A stretch of DNA of 36,258 nt from a virus. The DNA is taken from the IMG/VR virus record IMGVR_UViG_3300005664_000018, positions 1 to 36,258 of that record; one strand, given 5' to 3'. Position 1 is the first letter of the stretch. Every line of letters begins with the position of its first letter. The notes beneath the pieces were generated by a model. The model was not told where the DNA came from. It searched no databases and was given only the letters and a program-made list of their open reading frames with translations. A program made the translations under genes and the position numbers. Of this stretch, positions 1 to 8,420 are shown piece after piece.

Positions 1-101
1 GCATCATCCTGACCAATAAAATCCCATTTAATTTCTATTGGTATGTTAATGTATTTATCGTTCCCTTTTGGTAAGGTAAAGGCGTATTTATTATTATTCA
101 C
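1..101 (-). CDS. 5' end of an unidentified gene, cut by the left edge
   Basis: A reading frame opens with a GTG at 101-99, overlapping the stop codon of the preceding 605-aa gene (94-96) in another frame, and stays open for 33 codons to the window edge. The peptide begins VNNNKYAFTLPKGNDKYINI and continues with IEIKWDFIGQDD. The short stop/start overlap matches the tight packing of this operon. There is no in-frame ATG in the visible part and no obvious Shine-Dalgarno sequence. Its neighbours are putative virion proteins, so it may be another baseplate or tail component, but the visible 33 residues are too few to assign a family. The existence of the gene is likely, the GTG start is a best guess. 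Confidence 0.5.
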   Translation of the reverse strand, partial: MNNNKYAFTLPKGNDKYINIPIEIKWDFIGQDD

Positions 102-1911
102 AATCGTCTTTTGTTGGTTGAGCCGCTCCGTAAAGAGTTGCGTAGTTATTTAAATTACTTTCTATATAATTAGTTCCTTCCGGTATTATTCTAAAAATAA
201 AATTTTCATATGGATAATGTTTCCCATTTAAAAATGGATAATCCACACCATTCTTATTAGTATCCTTAAATCCATAGGTGTAAATGTCTCTCCAAATAAA
301 AGAATTGTATGTTGTTGAAAAGTAAGCATAATCCGGAACATCAACCATATTGTTAATACTTCCGGTTTCTATGTAATCTGAAAATGCTCTAATTTTTATT
401 TTACTATGTGGTTTGTAATAATAACCCATTTGATTGGCATTATCATCAGTATCTGAAATATTAAAAACAAAAGAATTAAATGTAAATTTGTGATTTATAT
501 CACTAATTAATCTTTCGGTTTGTTCATAATCATTCCATTCATAAAAACCACCATCTAAAACATCACCTTCTTTTAAAGATTCCATATATCTAAAAACAAA
601 TGATGTCGCCGTTGCCGGTGTCAATATTTTTAACGGATATGGTTGATTTAAATCTCCAACAAACACTGAATCTGAATTATCAAGTTTCCACCATTCATTT
701 GGTACATTAAAATTAGTCAACGATAAATTAAAATCAAACCCTTGTTTTAAACCATAATATTGTAGATTTGAATTAGGCACACCAAAGGTTAACCCAAAAT
801 AACCCTTCCATATTGTCGTAATAAATAAATCACTAATTGGTCGTTTATGGTTATCCCGAAATGAACTAACATCAATATCTTTATTAAACGATAGTGTATA
901 TGATTGAGACCCTTCCTTGAAGGATACTCTTTTTACGTTATTTGGAGTATAAACCGGACTTTCAAATTTCTTTTTTGACCCAAATATATTTTTTTCAAAT
1001 CCAGCATTAACAAGAACATAATCCTCAACATTAGTTAATATCTTATGTTGTAATACATAATATTTGGAAGTTGTGTCATTAGGATTATCATTATTTATAA
1101 TTCTTTTAAAGGTACCTTTAGGTTCGTTGTCGAAAGTAGTTCCGGTAAATCCAATATTAAAAATATTAAAAATGTATTCATCCGTTCCCGGCATTCCATC
1201 ACCAAATGAAAATACTTGGAATGTATTAGTATATCCATTATCCAATTTAATTTTAACAAATTCAGATTCTGATAATCCGTGTTTAACTGGACATTTAAAT
1301 TGAATCAAACTATTCCCATTCATAGAGATGTCACTTGAATACAAAATAAACGGTATACCATCAATAGCACTCCAATTATAGTACTGACTACCCACAGGTA
1401 ATGTTGGATTAAAATATTGTAAAACTTTATTAATGTTTTTATAGGGGTAACTAACAAAAAAATTCCAATTATATGTTGAAGCACTTTTTGAGATAAAATT
1501 TATGTGATTGTTTGGTGGTTGTGTATAACCACTAACATCATAATCACTACGAATAAAATCAAATTCGTGATATTGCACAAACCCTTCCCAATATACATTA
1601 TCAGGATTATTATCACACTGTGATAAAACAGATTGAGTTTCGTTTATATAATATAAATTATTCTCTAACGGGGTATATTTTGTTCTTCCGGTGTATGAAT
1701 TATTATACAGTAATTGAAATTTACAAGTAGGTCTAAATGTTGTGGATTTTTGTCTCTCATTATCAAATACCTGAACTAAATTAACATCAATACTTCTATC
1801 AAATTCTTGAATATTTTTAGAATTTTGAACTAAAGGTGTTGGTATTGATAAATCAGTGTTTGTAGATGTTTTATATCTTAGAGAACCTAAAATAATTCTA
1901 ATATCATCCAT
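94..1911 (-). CDS. Unidentified 605-aa putative virion protein
   Basis: I do not recognise this family. The protein is rich in Asn, Tyr, Phe, Ser and Thr with short alternating hydrophobic stretches, which suggests a mostly beta-structured virion protein; there is no signal peptide, membrane segment or coiled coil. It starts one base after the stop of the 1828-aa gene (a TAATATG junction), so it is probably translationally coupled to it and co-transcribed with the gp25/gp6 baseplate block. By position it could be a baseplate periphery, wedge-to-fibre connector or tail fibre component. That role is inferred from context only. The C-terminus ends KDDCE just where the next gene begins. Reality of the gene is certain from its length; function is open. 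Confidence 0.8.
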   Translation of the reverse strand: MDDIRIILGSLRYKTSTNTDLSIPTPLVQNSKNIQEFDRSIDVNLVQVFDNERQKSTTFRPTCKFQLLYNNSYTGRTKYTPLENNLYYINETQSVLSQCDNNPDNVYWEGFVQYHEFDFIRSDYDVSGYTQPPNNHINFISKSASTYNWNFFVSYPYKNINKVLQYFNPTLPVGSQYYNWSAIDGIPFILYSSDISMNGNSLIQFKCPVKHGLSESEFVKIKLDNGYTNTFQVFSFGDGMPGTDEYIFNIFNIGFTGTTFDNEPKGTFKRIINNDNPNDTTSKYYVLQHKILTNVEDYVLVNAGFEKNIFGSKKKFESPVYTPNNVKRVSFKEGSQSYTLSFNKDIDVSSFRDNHKRPISDLFITTIWKGYFGLTFGVPNSNLQYYGLKQGFDFNLSLTNFNVPNEWWKLDNSDSVFVGDLNQPYPLKILTPATATSFVFRYMESLKEGDVLDGGFYEWNDYEQTERLISDINHKFTFNSFVFNISDTDDNANQMGYYYKPHSKIKIRAFSDYIETGSINNMVDVPDYAYFSTTYNSFIWRDIYTYGFKDTNKNGVDYPFLNGKHYPYENFIFRIIPEGTNYIESNLNNYATLYGAAQPTKDDCE

Positions 1912-1912
1912 A

Positions 1913-4900
1913 TTAATTTGTTATATTACTTGTGTTTATCCATTTTGTTTTAAATCTATCAAATGATGAAGCACCTCGTCTTAATCCAAAATAAAAATGA
2001 AATGGTGCTCCAACAGTGATTTTCATATCATCAGGTGTAGGGTTATCCCAATATGTAGGGTCAGCGGTTATATTACCAATAATATTATTAACAGCATATA
2101 TGTAACCCTTTTGAAATTGAGTTTGTATACTACCCGTAGTTCTAAAATATCTTGAGGACGGGAGTAACCTATCTAAAGATTGATAGTTATTTGAAAAAAC
2201 ACTGTTACCATCAACATTGAAATCCCAATTATTAAATTGTCTACCAAAAATGGAATCACTACCAGGATTAGCATTTAGATACCACTGTGAAAATGGTACT
2301 TCTTGTGAATAAACCGGAAAATTATTAAATGAACAGTCACTATTAACTTGAACCGAACCATTAATTATTGTTCTTTTAGGCGTTATATAATCTCTAACTT
2401 GTGTATCTGATGAGAAGAAAATACCCATAACATTATCACAATTAAAAAATATAGGGTTTTGTAACTCCGGAGTTATGGTTGCAACACCATTACCCAAACC
2501 AACACCTGTAGCGGTAAATATTGTACCAACACTATTATTAGGTGAACCAATCAACGTAAAATTAGTTAAGGTCGGTGACCCGAGTGATTTAATTTTATAC
2601 TGTTGACCAATAACAAATGAACCCGAGGAAACATCACTAATAGTGTCAGGATAATTAGACGCTAAGAATGGTGAAACGCCTAATTCAGAATTAATTGATA
2701 TTAATTGAGCGTAATCAGCATCTATTTGTAATTTAGTCCCACCGACATTACTACTTGGTCTGCTATTTGAGAAGTAAGCCAAGATGTTTAAACTACCTAA
2801 TAATGTTTTTAAGAAAGTACTGTCAATAAAACGACTAACAATAAATAAGTTAAGGATATCATCCACGGTACCAAAAGAAGATGAATCTAATCTATTAACA
2901 ACATACCCATCATAATCGTCAGACATAACTAATTCTTGTAAGAAATCAGCTCTAGGCCCTAAATCCATTATTGTTGTTGGAAACCCAATATAACCGTTTG
3001 AACTTGTCTTGAACGTATTAGTTGTCACATCATAAACCGTAGCTCTATAATAATAATTTCTAGTTTGTTCGTGAAAGTTAACTAATCTACCACAGGTAGA
3101 TACAATTGGTTGATTTGGGGTTGAACTAGTTGGCGACGTATACCCTATAACCTCTGTTTTAATCGGGAAAGCATATAACACACCGTTAACCCAATTATTC
3201 ACAAATCTATGTGAAAATACATTTCTACAAGCACCCAACATAACCATATTTCTAGCAATCCATTCAAACATTAATTTCCAATCATTTATTAATGATAAAA
3301 ATATTGTTGTGACAAATCTATAACAACCAAATTCAAATATAGTTTCACCCAAATATTCTTGACAACTGTGACCGGCAATCGTAATAGTTCCATTAGGTCC
3401 GTTACTTTTACAACCATAACATTCTAAATTAACAGAACCACCACAGGTAAAACTATCAAAAACCCTATTAATGTTAGTTGAACCTGATAAGTCTTGAGTA
3501 AGATATTGTAAATCACCTGAACCAACACTACCGGTGGAGTTTTGACTGCTCGTAATACTAAGTACACCTGATTCAGGAATTAAATAAATTTTAAAATTAT
3601 TATTTTTTTGTAACACCATACCATTACAACAATATTCTTCAACATTTGTTGAGGTTGGTAATCTATCACCTCTCATCACAAATTGATTATCATTTGAACC
3701 AGCAGTAAAATTTAAAGTGTTTCCAGTTGTATTGTAAATCGGTGAATAATAATTTGATGTGATACTATAGTTACCAGCTCTATTTGTTACGTCATATAAA
3801 TAAAATGGGTCATATAAATAAAATGGGTCGTAACCATTTTCATCATATCCAAAATCATTAACAACGTCTAAATTTGTAAACATTACAGACCCACCCTCAA
3901 CTATCTCATTAGGGAAATATCCTTGATTATATTGAGTATTTGCTGTATAGGTAAAAAGGGGTAACAAAATATTTTGGTAACCATCTTCATCAGGAAATGG
4001 GTAACCTGGATAATCAACATATATAGGAATTACCCTCCAAGAAAATCTATTAGTTAAACCATTTACCCTGATTCCGTAAGTAGATGATATAGTTACAACT
4101 TCATTATCCAAAATTGGTTTGGTATTAGTTGGGTTAATACTACCGCAAATTACATTAACAGTATTTAAAGACCTATTATCCATACTTGAATAATAATTAA
4201 TTAAATTTGAATTAAATCCTGAATACCCTGAGTTAATAACACCATTATATACATACAATGTTCCTGCCGAGTATCCGGTTATAGGACCTGTTATTGTTTG
4301 CATTTGTGATTTATAAGAAAATGAGTTAAAATATAACTGTTGATTAGTGTTAGTATAAGCGTCAAAACCAATATTACCACCCGTGGTAATTACACTTCCA
4401 CCACTATTTGTAATGGTGATTTGGGGATAATCATTTGTTAAATGACTAATATTTTTAAACTTACCTTGTATCGGTATATTCATATGATAAAAACCTCTAA
4501 CAGATATTTGATTTTCATTATTATAACCAAATAATTTACCTAAACCATATTGTATATCAACTTTAGGTGTGTAAGGGTCAACACCTCTATTTAAAATTAA
4601 AACACAAATATTAAGGTAATCTTTAACATATTCAAGAGTTTTAAAATCAGGTATGTTATCAGCGTTATTAACATAACCAGAATTATCTTCTTGAGCCATA
4701 AAAATATCATTATTTAAATAACGAGTATTTAAAGAATTAAAACCTATCTCATTGGTAACACATTGACCACTAAATTGATTATAGGTCATAGCGGTTATGA
4801 CTTGGAAATATTCAATATCTGTTGGGAATTTATGGTAATTATTTGTTGTGGTTGCCGTTATGTTAACATTGTATTGAACCGGTGTTGTAACATTTCCTGT

Positions 4901-7399
4901 ACCATCTGTTTTAGCGTAATAAATATTGATATTTGTTAGACCCGTTGATGTAACCCCCGTAATTGCGTTATTTCCATAAACATTTGTAATACCACCCTTA
5001 ACATTAACATCTTTAGTATATGTGGGATTTTGAAACGATATTAACTGACCCGGTTTTAAACTATTTAAACTTTTTTTATCACAAAGTATTACAATTGTAT
5101 TATCATAATGTTCATTAACTGTTTGTGTTGGTTGGAAATTAACTGAAATTCGATTAACCCCTCCACCAGGATTATTAATAGAATTATTAAAATACTTAGA
5201 TTTAAGATTAAATAAATTAACCCTATCAGCAATAGGTAAACAAGTTGTATAAATAAATCTGTCTTGAGTCGAGTCTTCAGCACGAACATATGTTGCGTAT
5301 GGTGCTCCGAGATTATTTGAAGCGAATTGACCATCATACACAATACCCGATAATTCTTGAGAATAAACGACGGCTCTTTCAGGAAAATATCCACTTGGAT
5401 TTGACACACTTCTTGTTGGTATTTTAAACACACTTTGTGAAAATAATGGTAAAATACCCGGAGTTAATTCAACACTACTAATTGTTATGTCTGAAACAAT
5501 ATTATCACAAGGTACTCGAGGATTATCAGAATCTAACGCCCCTTCAGCACCGACCCCTTCATTAATATTTTCATTAACACTAGAATCAGGACTACAAGAA
5601 CATAACTCACAATCAGGATAAGTTAAAATTGGTACTTTAACACCATTTAGTTCTATTTTATTTAACATTCTTAATACCAAAGCTAACAAAATACCTAAAA
5701 CAACATAAATGGCAATCATAGCTAAAAACCCAACGATTAATCCTAAAGAATACGGTGCGGTACCACCAATTAATATACCATAATTAACAATATTATAAGC
5801 ACACCATATAATTAACCCTGGTATTAATATCGTTCTTAAAAGCCACACAACAAAATATAAAATGTGTAAAACTAATATTATTGCAAAAAATACAGGTGTT
5901 AAAATAATACTAAAAAACATAAAAATGATATATAAAATATCAAACCTGAAATTACCATCATTTGTTGGAAATCTATAATTTAACCCTGAACAAGTTTCAT
6001 CTAATATATTTTTTATACCAACATACCTTTCAATACCACTACCTTGATTATCTCCTGAAATAAATTGAGATACTGTATAAACTTTATTATACTGCATCAC
6101 ATAAAATCTATCTTTACAATCTATTGCGTCTTGGATAACTTGACTATAACTAGGGTGACCACTATAAGCGTAATCTCCCCAATCAACACTAAAAGCATAT
6201 GAAGTATCAATATGTGATGGTATATTATTTTCTCTAATATTTGGTACCAAAAAATACGCTCGTCTCGTAGTTTCACTTAGTGAGGGTGACTGAGCCCATT
6301 TAACTTTAAATCGATATTTACCCCTTGTTGGGATACCCTTTTCAGGGTCATTCGACAACACCTGTTCTCCAAATTCATTTGTAATATAATAATCTAAATT
6401 CATTGGTACATCAATTAACCAAGTACCATTTTCATCAATAACTTTTCCACCACCTTCTAAACTAAAGTTTTCCAAAATTGGTCTACCATTAATATCTTGT
6501 TGGATTGTTTGTCTAATAGCTAATATTTCACCCGGACCAACAGTTAAATTACATAAATGTCCTGAATTACTTGGTGGTCTACAACCTGAAGAAACCGCAC
6601 TACTATTAGGTCCTGATATAATTGACCCCATAAAAATGGATGTTGGTCTAATTTCTACATTTGCCTCACCACTTAAATCAAAATCAGTTCTTGTTATACC
6701 TAAATTACAAATTTCAGGTTGTCCCCATAATGGTTCAACCTCAATAGTTCTATTAACTGTAACTAATTGTGGTAATTCTCTTAAATTATTTGACGATTTA
6801 AAATTTGGTCCTGAAACTTGAGCTTCAGTTGCAACACCCATTCTAATCAAATCTTGAGGTGATAATGAAAATTCACCAATATCAGACAAATCAACATCTA
6901 AAACCACGGTATGTACCCCAACAGGCACACCAAATATCATATAATCACCACTATCATTTGTAGTTGCGTTATACTTATAATACTTGTCATATACTTTAAT
7001 TAATGTTGGGTTAGTTAAAACATCTGTTCTTGTAAAGAATGTACCGGTTGGTATATGAGCACTATATGATTTAACGTAAGGGAGTAAATTATATCTATAA
7101 CCATCATCATTAACATCAGATAATGATTTATAAGGATATAATTCTGAAATTATTGGGTCTGATTGGTCAATACTGTCTATTGGTATGAAGACCGAAACTT
7201 TAGCGTTTGGAATACCAAACCCATTATTAACACTAACACGACCAACAATAACCCCATAATCAGCACATTGTCGAGTATAAATGTCACTCTGTAATATTTT
7301 TAAGGATAGAATCTCTAAATAATCAAACTCTTGGTCAATTAAAACCTTAATTGATTTGTCCACACCGGGCTGAGTTCGTATTCTATATGATTTTGACAT
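1913..7399 (-). CDS. Giant (1828 aa) virion-type protein with N-terminal regulatory-like beta domain and internal membrane block
   Basis: Residues about 45-170 resemble a carboxypeptidase-regulatory/Cna-B-like beta-sandwich: a VIVGRV strand, then GIPNAKVSVFIP, and later a DSGDYMIFGVPVG turn. Residues about 486-576 form a nearly uninterrupted hydrophobic stretch with three or four potential membrane helices, followed by a Cys-rich CELCSC patch. The long C-terminal half is beta-rich, has further Cys clusters near residues 1320-1345, and holds near residues 1590-1640 a small module ending in a GTIFTATGVGLGNG-type motif that recurs in many phage structural proteins. An 18-bp tandem duplication lies inside the gene. 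The ATG at 7399 has an A-rich leader. It lies among baseplate genes, so a tail/baseplate or adhesin role is likely. The membrane block is unexpected for a virion protein and may act during genome delivery. Family not recognised. Confidence 0.75.
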   Translation of the reverse strand: MSKSYRIRTQPGVDKSIKVLIDQEFDYLEILSLKILQSDIYTRQCADYGVIVGRVSVNNGFGIPNAKVSVFIPIDSIDQSDPIISELYPYKSLSDVNDDGYRYNLLPYVKSYSAHIPTGTFFTRTDVLTNPTLIKVYDKYYKYNATTNDSGDYMIFGVPVGVHTVVLDVDLSDIGEFSLSPQDLIRMGVATEAQVSGPNFKSSNNLRELPQLVTVNRTIEVEPLWGQPEICNLGITRTDFDLSGEANVEIRPTSIFMGSIISGPNSSAVSSGCRPPSNSGHLCNLTVGPGEILAIRQTIQQDINGRPILENFSLEGGGKVIDENGTWLIDVPMNLDYYITNEFGEQVLSNDPEKGIPTRGKYRFKVKWAQSPSLSETTRRAYFLVPNIRENNIPSHIDTSYAFSVDWGDYAYSGHPSYSQVIQDAIDCKDRFYVMQYNKVYTVSQFISGDNQGSGIERYVGIKNILDETCSGLNYRFPTNDGNFRFDILYIIFMFFSIILTPVFFAIILVLHILYFVVWLLRTILIPGLIIWCAYNIVNYGILIGGTAPYSLGLIVGFLAMIAIYVVLGILLALVLRMLNKIELNGVKVPILTYPDCELCSCSPDSSVNENINEGVGAEGALDSDNPRVPCDNIVSDITISSVELTPGILPLFSQSVFKIPTRSVSNPSGYFPERAVVYSQELSGIVYDGQFASNNLGAPYATYVRAEDSTQDRFIYTTCLPIADRVNLFNLKSKYFNNSINNPGGGVNRISVNFQPTQTVNEHYDNTIVILCDKKSLNSLKPGQLISFQNPTYTKDVNVKGGITNVYGNNAITGVTSTGLTNINIYYAKTDGTGNVTTPVQYNVNITATTTNNYHKFPTDIEYFQVITAMTYNQFSGQCVTNEIGFNSLNTRYLNNDIFMAQEDNSGYVNNADNIPDFKTLEYVKDYLNICVLILNRGVDPYTPKVDIQYGLGKLFGYNNENQISVRGFYHMNIPIQGKFKNISHLTNDYPQITITNSGGSVITTGGNIGFDAYTNTNQQLYFNSFSYKSQMQTITGPITGYSAGTLYVYNGVINSGYSGFNSNLINYYSSMDNRSLNTVNVICGSINPTNTKPILDNEVVTISSTYGIRVNGLTNRFSWRVIPIYVDYPGYPFPDEDGYQNILLPLFTYTANTQYNQGYFPNEIVEGGSVMFTNLDVVNDFGYDENGYDPFYLYDPFYLYDVTNRAGNYSITSNYYSPIYNTTGNTLNFTAGSNDNQFVMRGDRLPTSTNVEEYCCNGMVLQKNNNFKIYLIPESGVLSITSSQNSTGSVGSGDLQYLTQDLSGSTNINRVFDSFTCGGSVNLECYGCKSNGPNGTITIAGHSCQEYLGETIFEFGCYRFVTTIFLSLINDWKLMFEWIARNMVMLGACRNVFSHRFVNNWVNGVLYAFPIKTEVIGYTSPTSSTPNQPIVSTCGRLVNFHEQTRNYYYRATVYDVTTNTFKTSSNGYIGFPTTIMDLGPRADFLQELVMSDDYDGYVVNRLDSSSFGTVDDILNLFIVSRFIDSTFLKTLLGSLNILAYFSNSRPSSNVGGTKLQIDADYAQLISINSELGVSPFLASNYPDTISDVSSGSFVIGQQYKIKSLGSPTLTNFTLIGSPNNSVGTIFTATGVGLGNGVATITPELQNPIFFNCDNVMGIFFSSDTQVRDYITPKRTIINGSVQVNSDCSFNNFPVYSQEVPFSQWYLNANPGSDSIFGRQFNNWDFNVDGNSVFSNNYQSLDRLLPSSRYFRTTGSIQTQFQKGYIYAVNNIIGNITADPTYWDNPTPDDMKITVGAPFHFYFGLRRGASSFDRFKTKWINTSNITN
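3791..3826. repeat. Perfect 18-bp tandem duplication inside the 1828-aa gene
   Basis: The unit gtcatataaataaaatgg occurs twice in direct succession (3791-3808 and 3809-3826). It adds six residues, so the protein reads DPFYLYDPFYLYD. The two copies are identical at DNA level, pointing to a recent slippage event that keeps the reading frame. Confidence 0.9.
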
Positions 7400-7416
7400 A
7401 CTTTTTCTTTTTTAAT

Positions 7417-7436
7417 AAATAGTTTATACACTATTT
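7417..7436 (-). promoter_or_regulatory. Inverted repeat with late-type TATAAA element upstream of the 1828-aa gene
   Basis: On the minus strand the leader holds a perfect 7-bp inverted repeat, AAATAGT and ACTATTT, around a GTATAA loop. The overlapping TATAAACT (7428-7421) resembles the T4 late promoter box TATAAATA and lies 22 bases before the ATG. An A-rich stretch then leads to the start codon. A similar AAATAG...CTATTTAT arrangement precedes the 1652-aa gene. In such A+T-rich DNA the promoter call is weak; the symmetry itself is plain. Confidence 0.35.
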
Positions 7437-7474
7437 TTAAAAGATAATTCATAATATTTCAAAATAAATTATGT

Positions 7475-8383
7475 TTAAAATTTATATTTCATAACATATT
7501 CAATAGGCGACTGATTATTAAGTGTTGTTTTAACAAGACCACAAACCATTATGTGTGTTTTATCATCAATAGATGTATGTGTAGTATTCTTAACATGGAA
7601 ATTAATTATTTTTGTGGTTGTATTACTTTTATAAGTATAAACTTGTCCTCCGGAATTAGTAAAGAAATAAAAACTGTCACTCCAAGGGTCTGAAGTTAAA
7701 TTTACAACATTCTCTACATTTGATTTAACTAAATAATTAACTGAGTTATTTTTTTTATTGGCAATATCTAAAAAAACCACTAAATTAATATTTATGTTAT
7801 TTTTTGATAATTTATCTAATACCTGTGTAATATTAAAACCACCTAAACTATGTCCAACTAAAATCACACGACCGTTAGGTTTCATCATCTTATAATAGTA
7901 AATGGTTGTATAAACTTCTTGTGGTGTTAAATTATATGAGTAACTAGCAACATATGTTAAAACTTTTGTGTTCTTATTATCAGTTTTTGACTCAATAAAA
8001 CCTAACCCTTCTTTATCTCGGGAATTAACAATGTCAACCTGTGTTTTGTTCTTATCTAAAACATCCGAAAACGGACTATTAGCCCCTTGTATAACAATTA
8101 CTAAATTTTCAGTATTTTTATCATAGAACTTGGTTACATATTCAATAGTTTCATTTTTCTGACGTATAATCATTTGTTGTACATCAGTCATTAGTATTAA
8201 GGTAATTAATAAAAGTACAACATATTTAACAATACTGTTATTTTTTAAAATTCTATTTAATAAAAAAATAAGAATCAGGAAAACCCAAAATCTAAAATTT
8301 AAAACAGTTGCAACAACAATTGTTTGTGGCCAAGTACCATTAACACCTTTAATAAACTCAACTATATCATAAAAAAAATCCAT
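7475..8383 (-). CDS. Membrane-anchored alpha/beta-hydrolase (lipase/esterase-like)
   Basis: The N-terminus carries two strong hydrophobic segments (about residues 20-43 and 49-68), predicted as membrane helices. They are followed by a globular part with the nucleophile-elbow motif GHSLGG near residue 178, preceded by the strand RVILV, as in alpha/beta-hydrolases of the lipase class. VVFLDI about 25-30 residues later could supply the acidic residue and THTS near residue 275 the catalytic His. The length of 302 aa fits a compact lipase-like domain plus membrane anchor. It lies between the gp6-like gene and the 1828-aa virion gene, behind a hairpin that covers its own start codon, so it may be expressed separately from them. 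Cleavage of host membrane lipids or surface esters, in lysis or in entry, is inference; the substrate is unknown. Confidence 0.65.
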   Translation of the reverse strand: MDFFYDIVEFIKGVNGTWPQTIVVATVLNFRFWVFLILIFLLNRILKNNSIVKYVVLLLITLILMTDVQQMIIRQKNETIEYVTKFYDKNTENLVIVIQGANSPFSDVLDKNKTQVDIVNSRDKEGLGFIESKTDNKNTKVLTYVASYSYNLTPQEVYTTIYYYKMMKPNGRVILVGHSLGGFNITQVLDKLSKNNININLVVFLDIANKKNNSVNYLVKSNVENVVNLTSDPWSDSFYFFTNSGGQVYTYKSNTTTKIINFHVKNTTHTSIDDKTHIMVCGLVKTTLNNQSPIEYVMKYKF

Positions 8384-8405
8384 ATAAAAAATATACGGAT
8401 TTTTT
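8373..8405 (-). promoter_or_regulatory. Hairpin covering the start codon of the hydrolase gene (possible weak terminator)
   Basis: Between the gp6-like stop (8421) and the hydrolase, the minus-strand RNA can fold into a 14-bp stem, AAAAAUCCGUAUA against UAUAUGGAUUUUU, with a five-base loop. The one + strand mismatch (A8382/C8396) becomes a G-U pair in the minus RNA. The ATG (8383-8381) lies in the 3' arm. The stem is mostly A-U with two G-C pairs and is followed by U residues, so it could act as a weak terminator for the baseplate message or hide the start codon. Confidence 0.45.
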
Positions 8406-8420
8406 CTTTAAAATAAATTA

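Noticed and set aside
5089-5433. A 114-aa minus-strand frame inside the 1828-aa gene
   Set aside because: Out-of-frame shadow with Ile/Leu-rich nonsense composition, fully inside a continuous longer gene.
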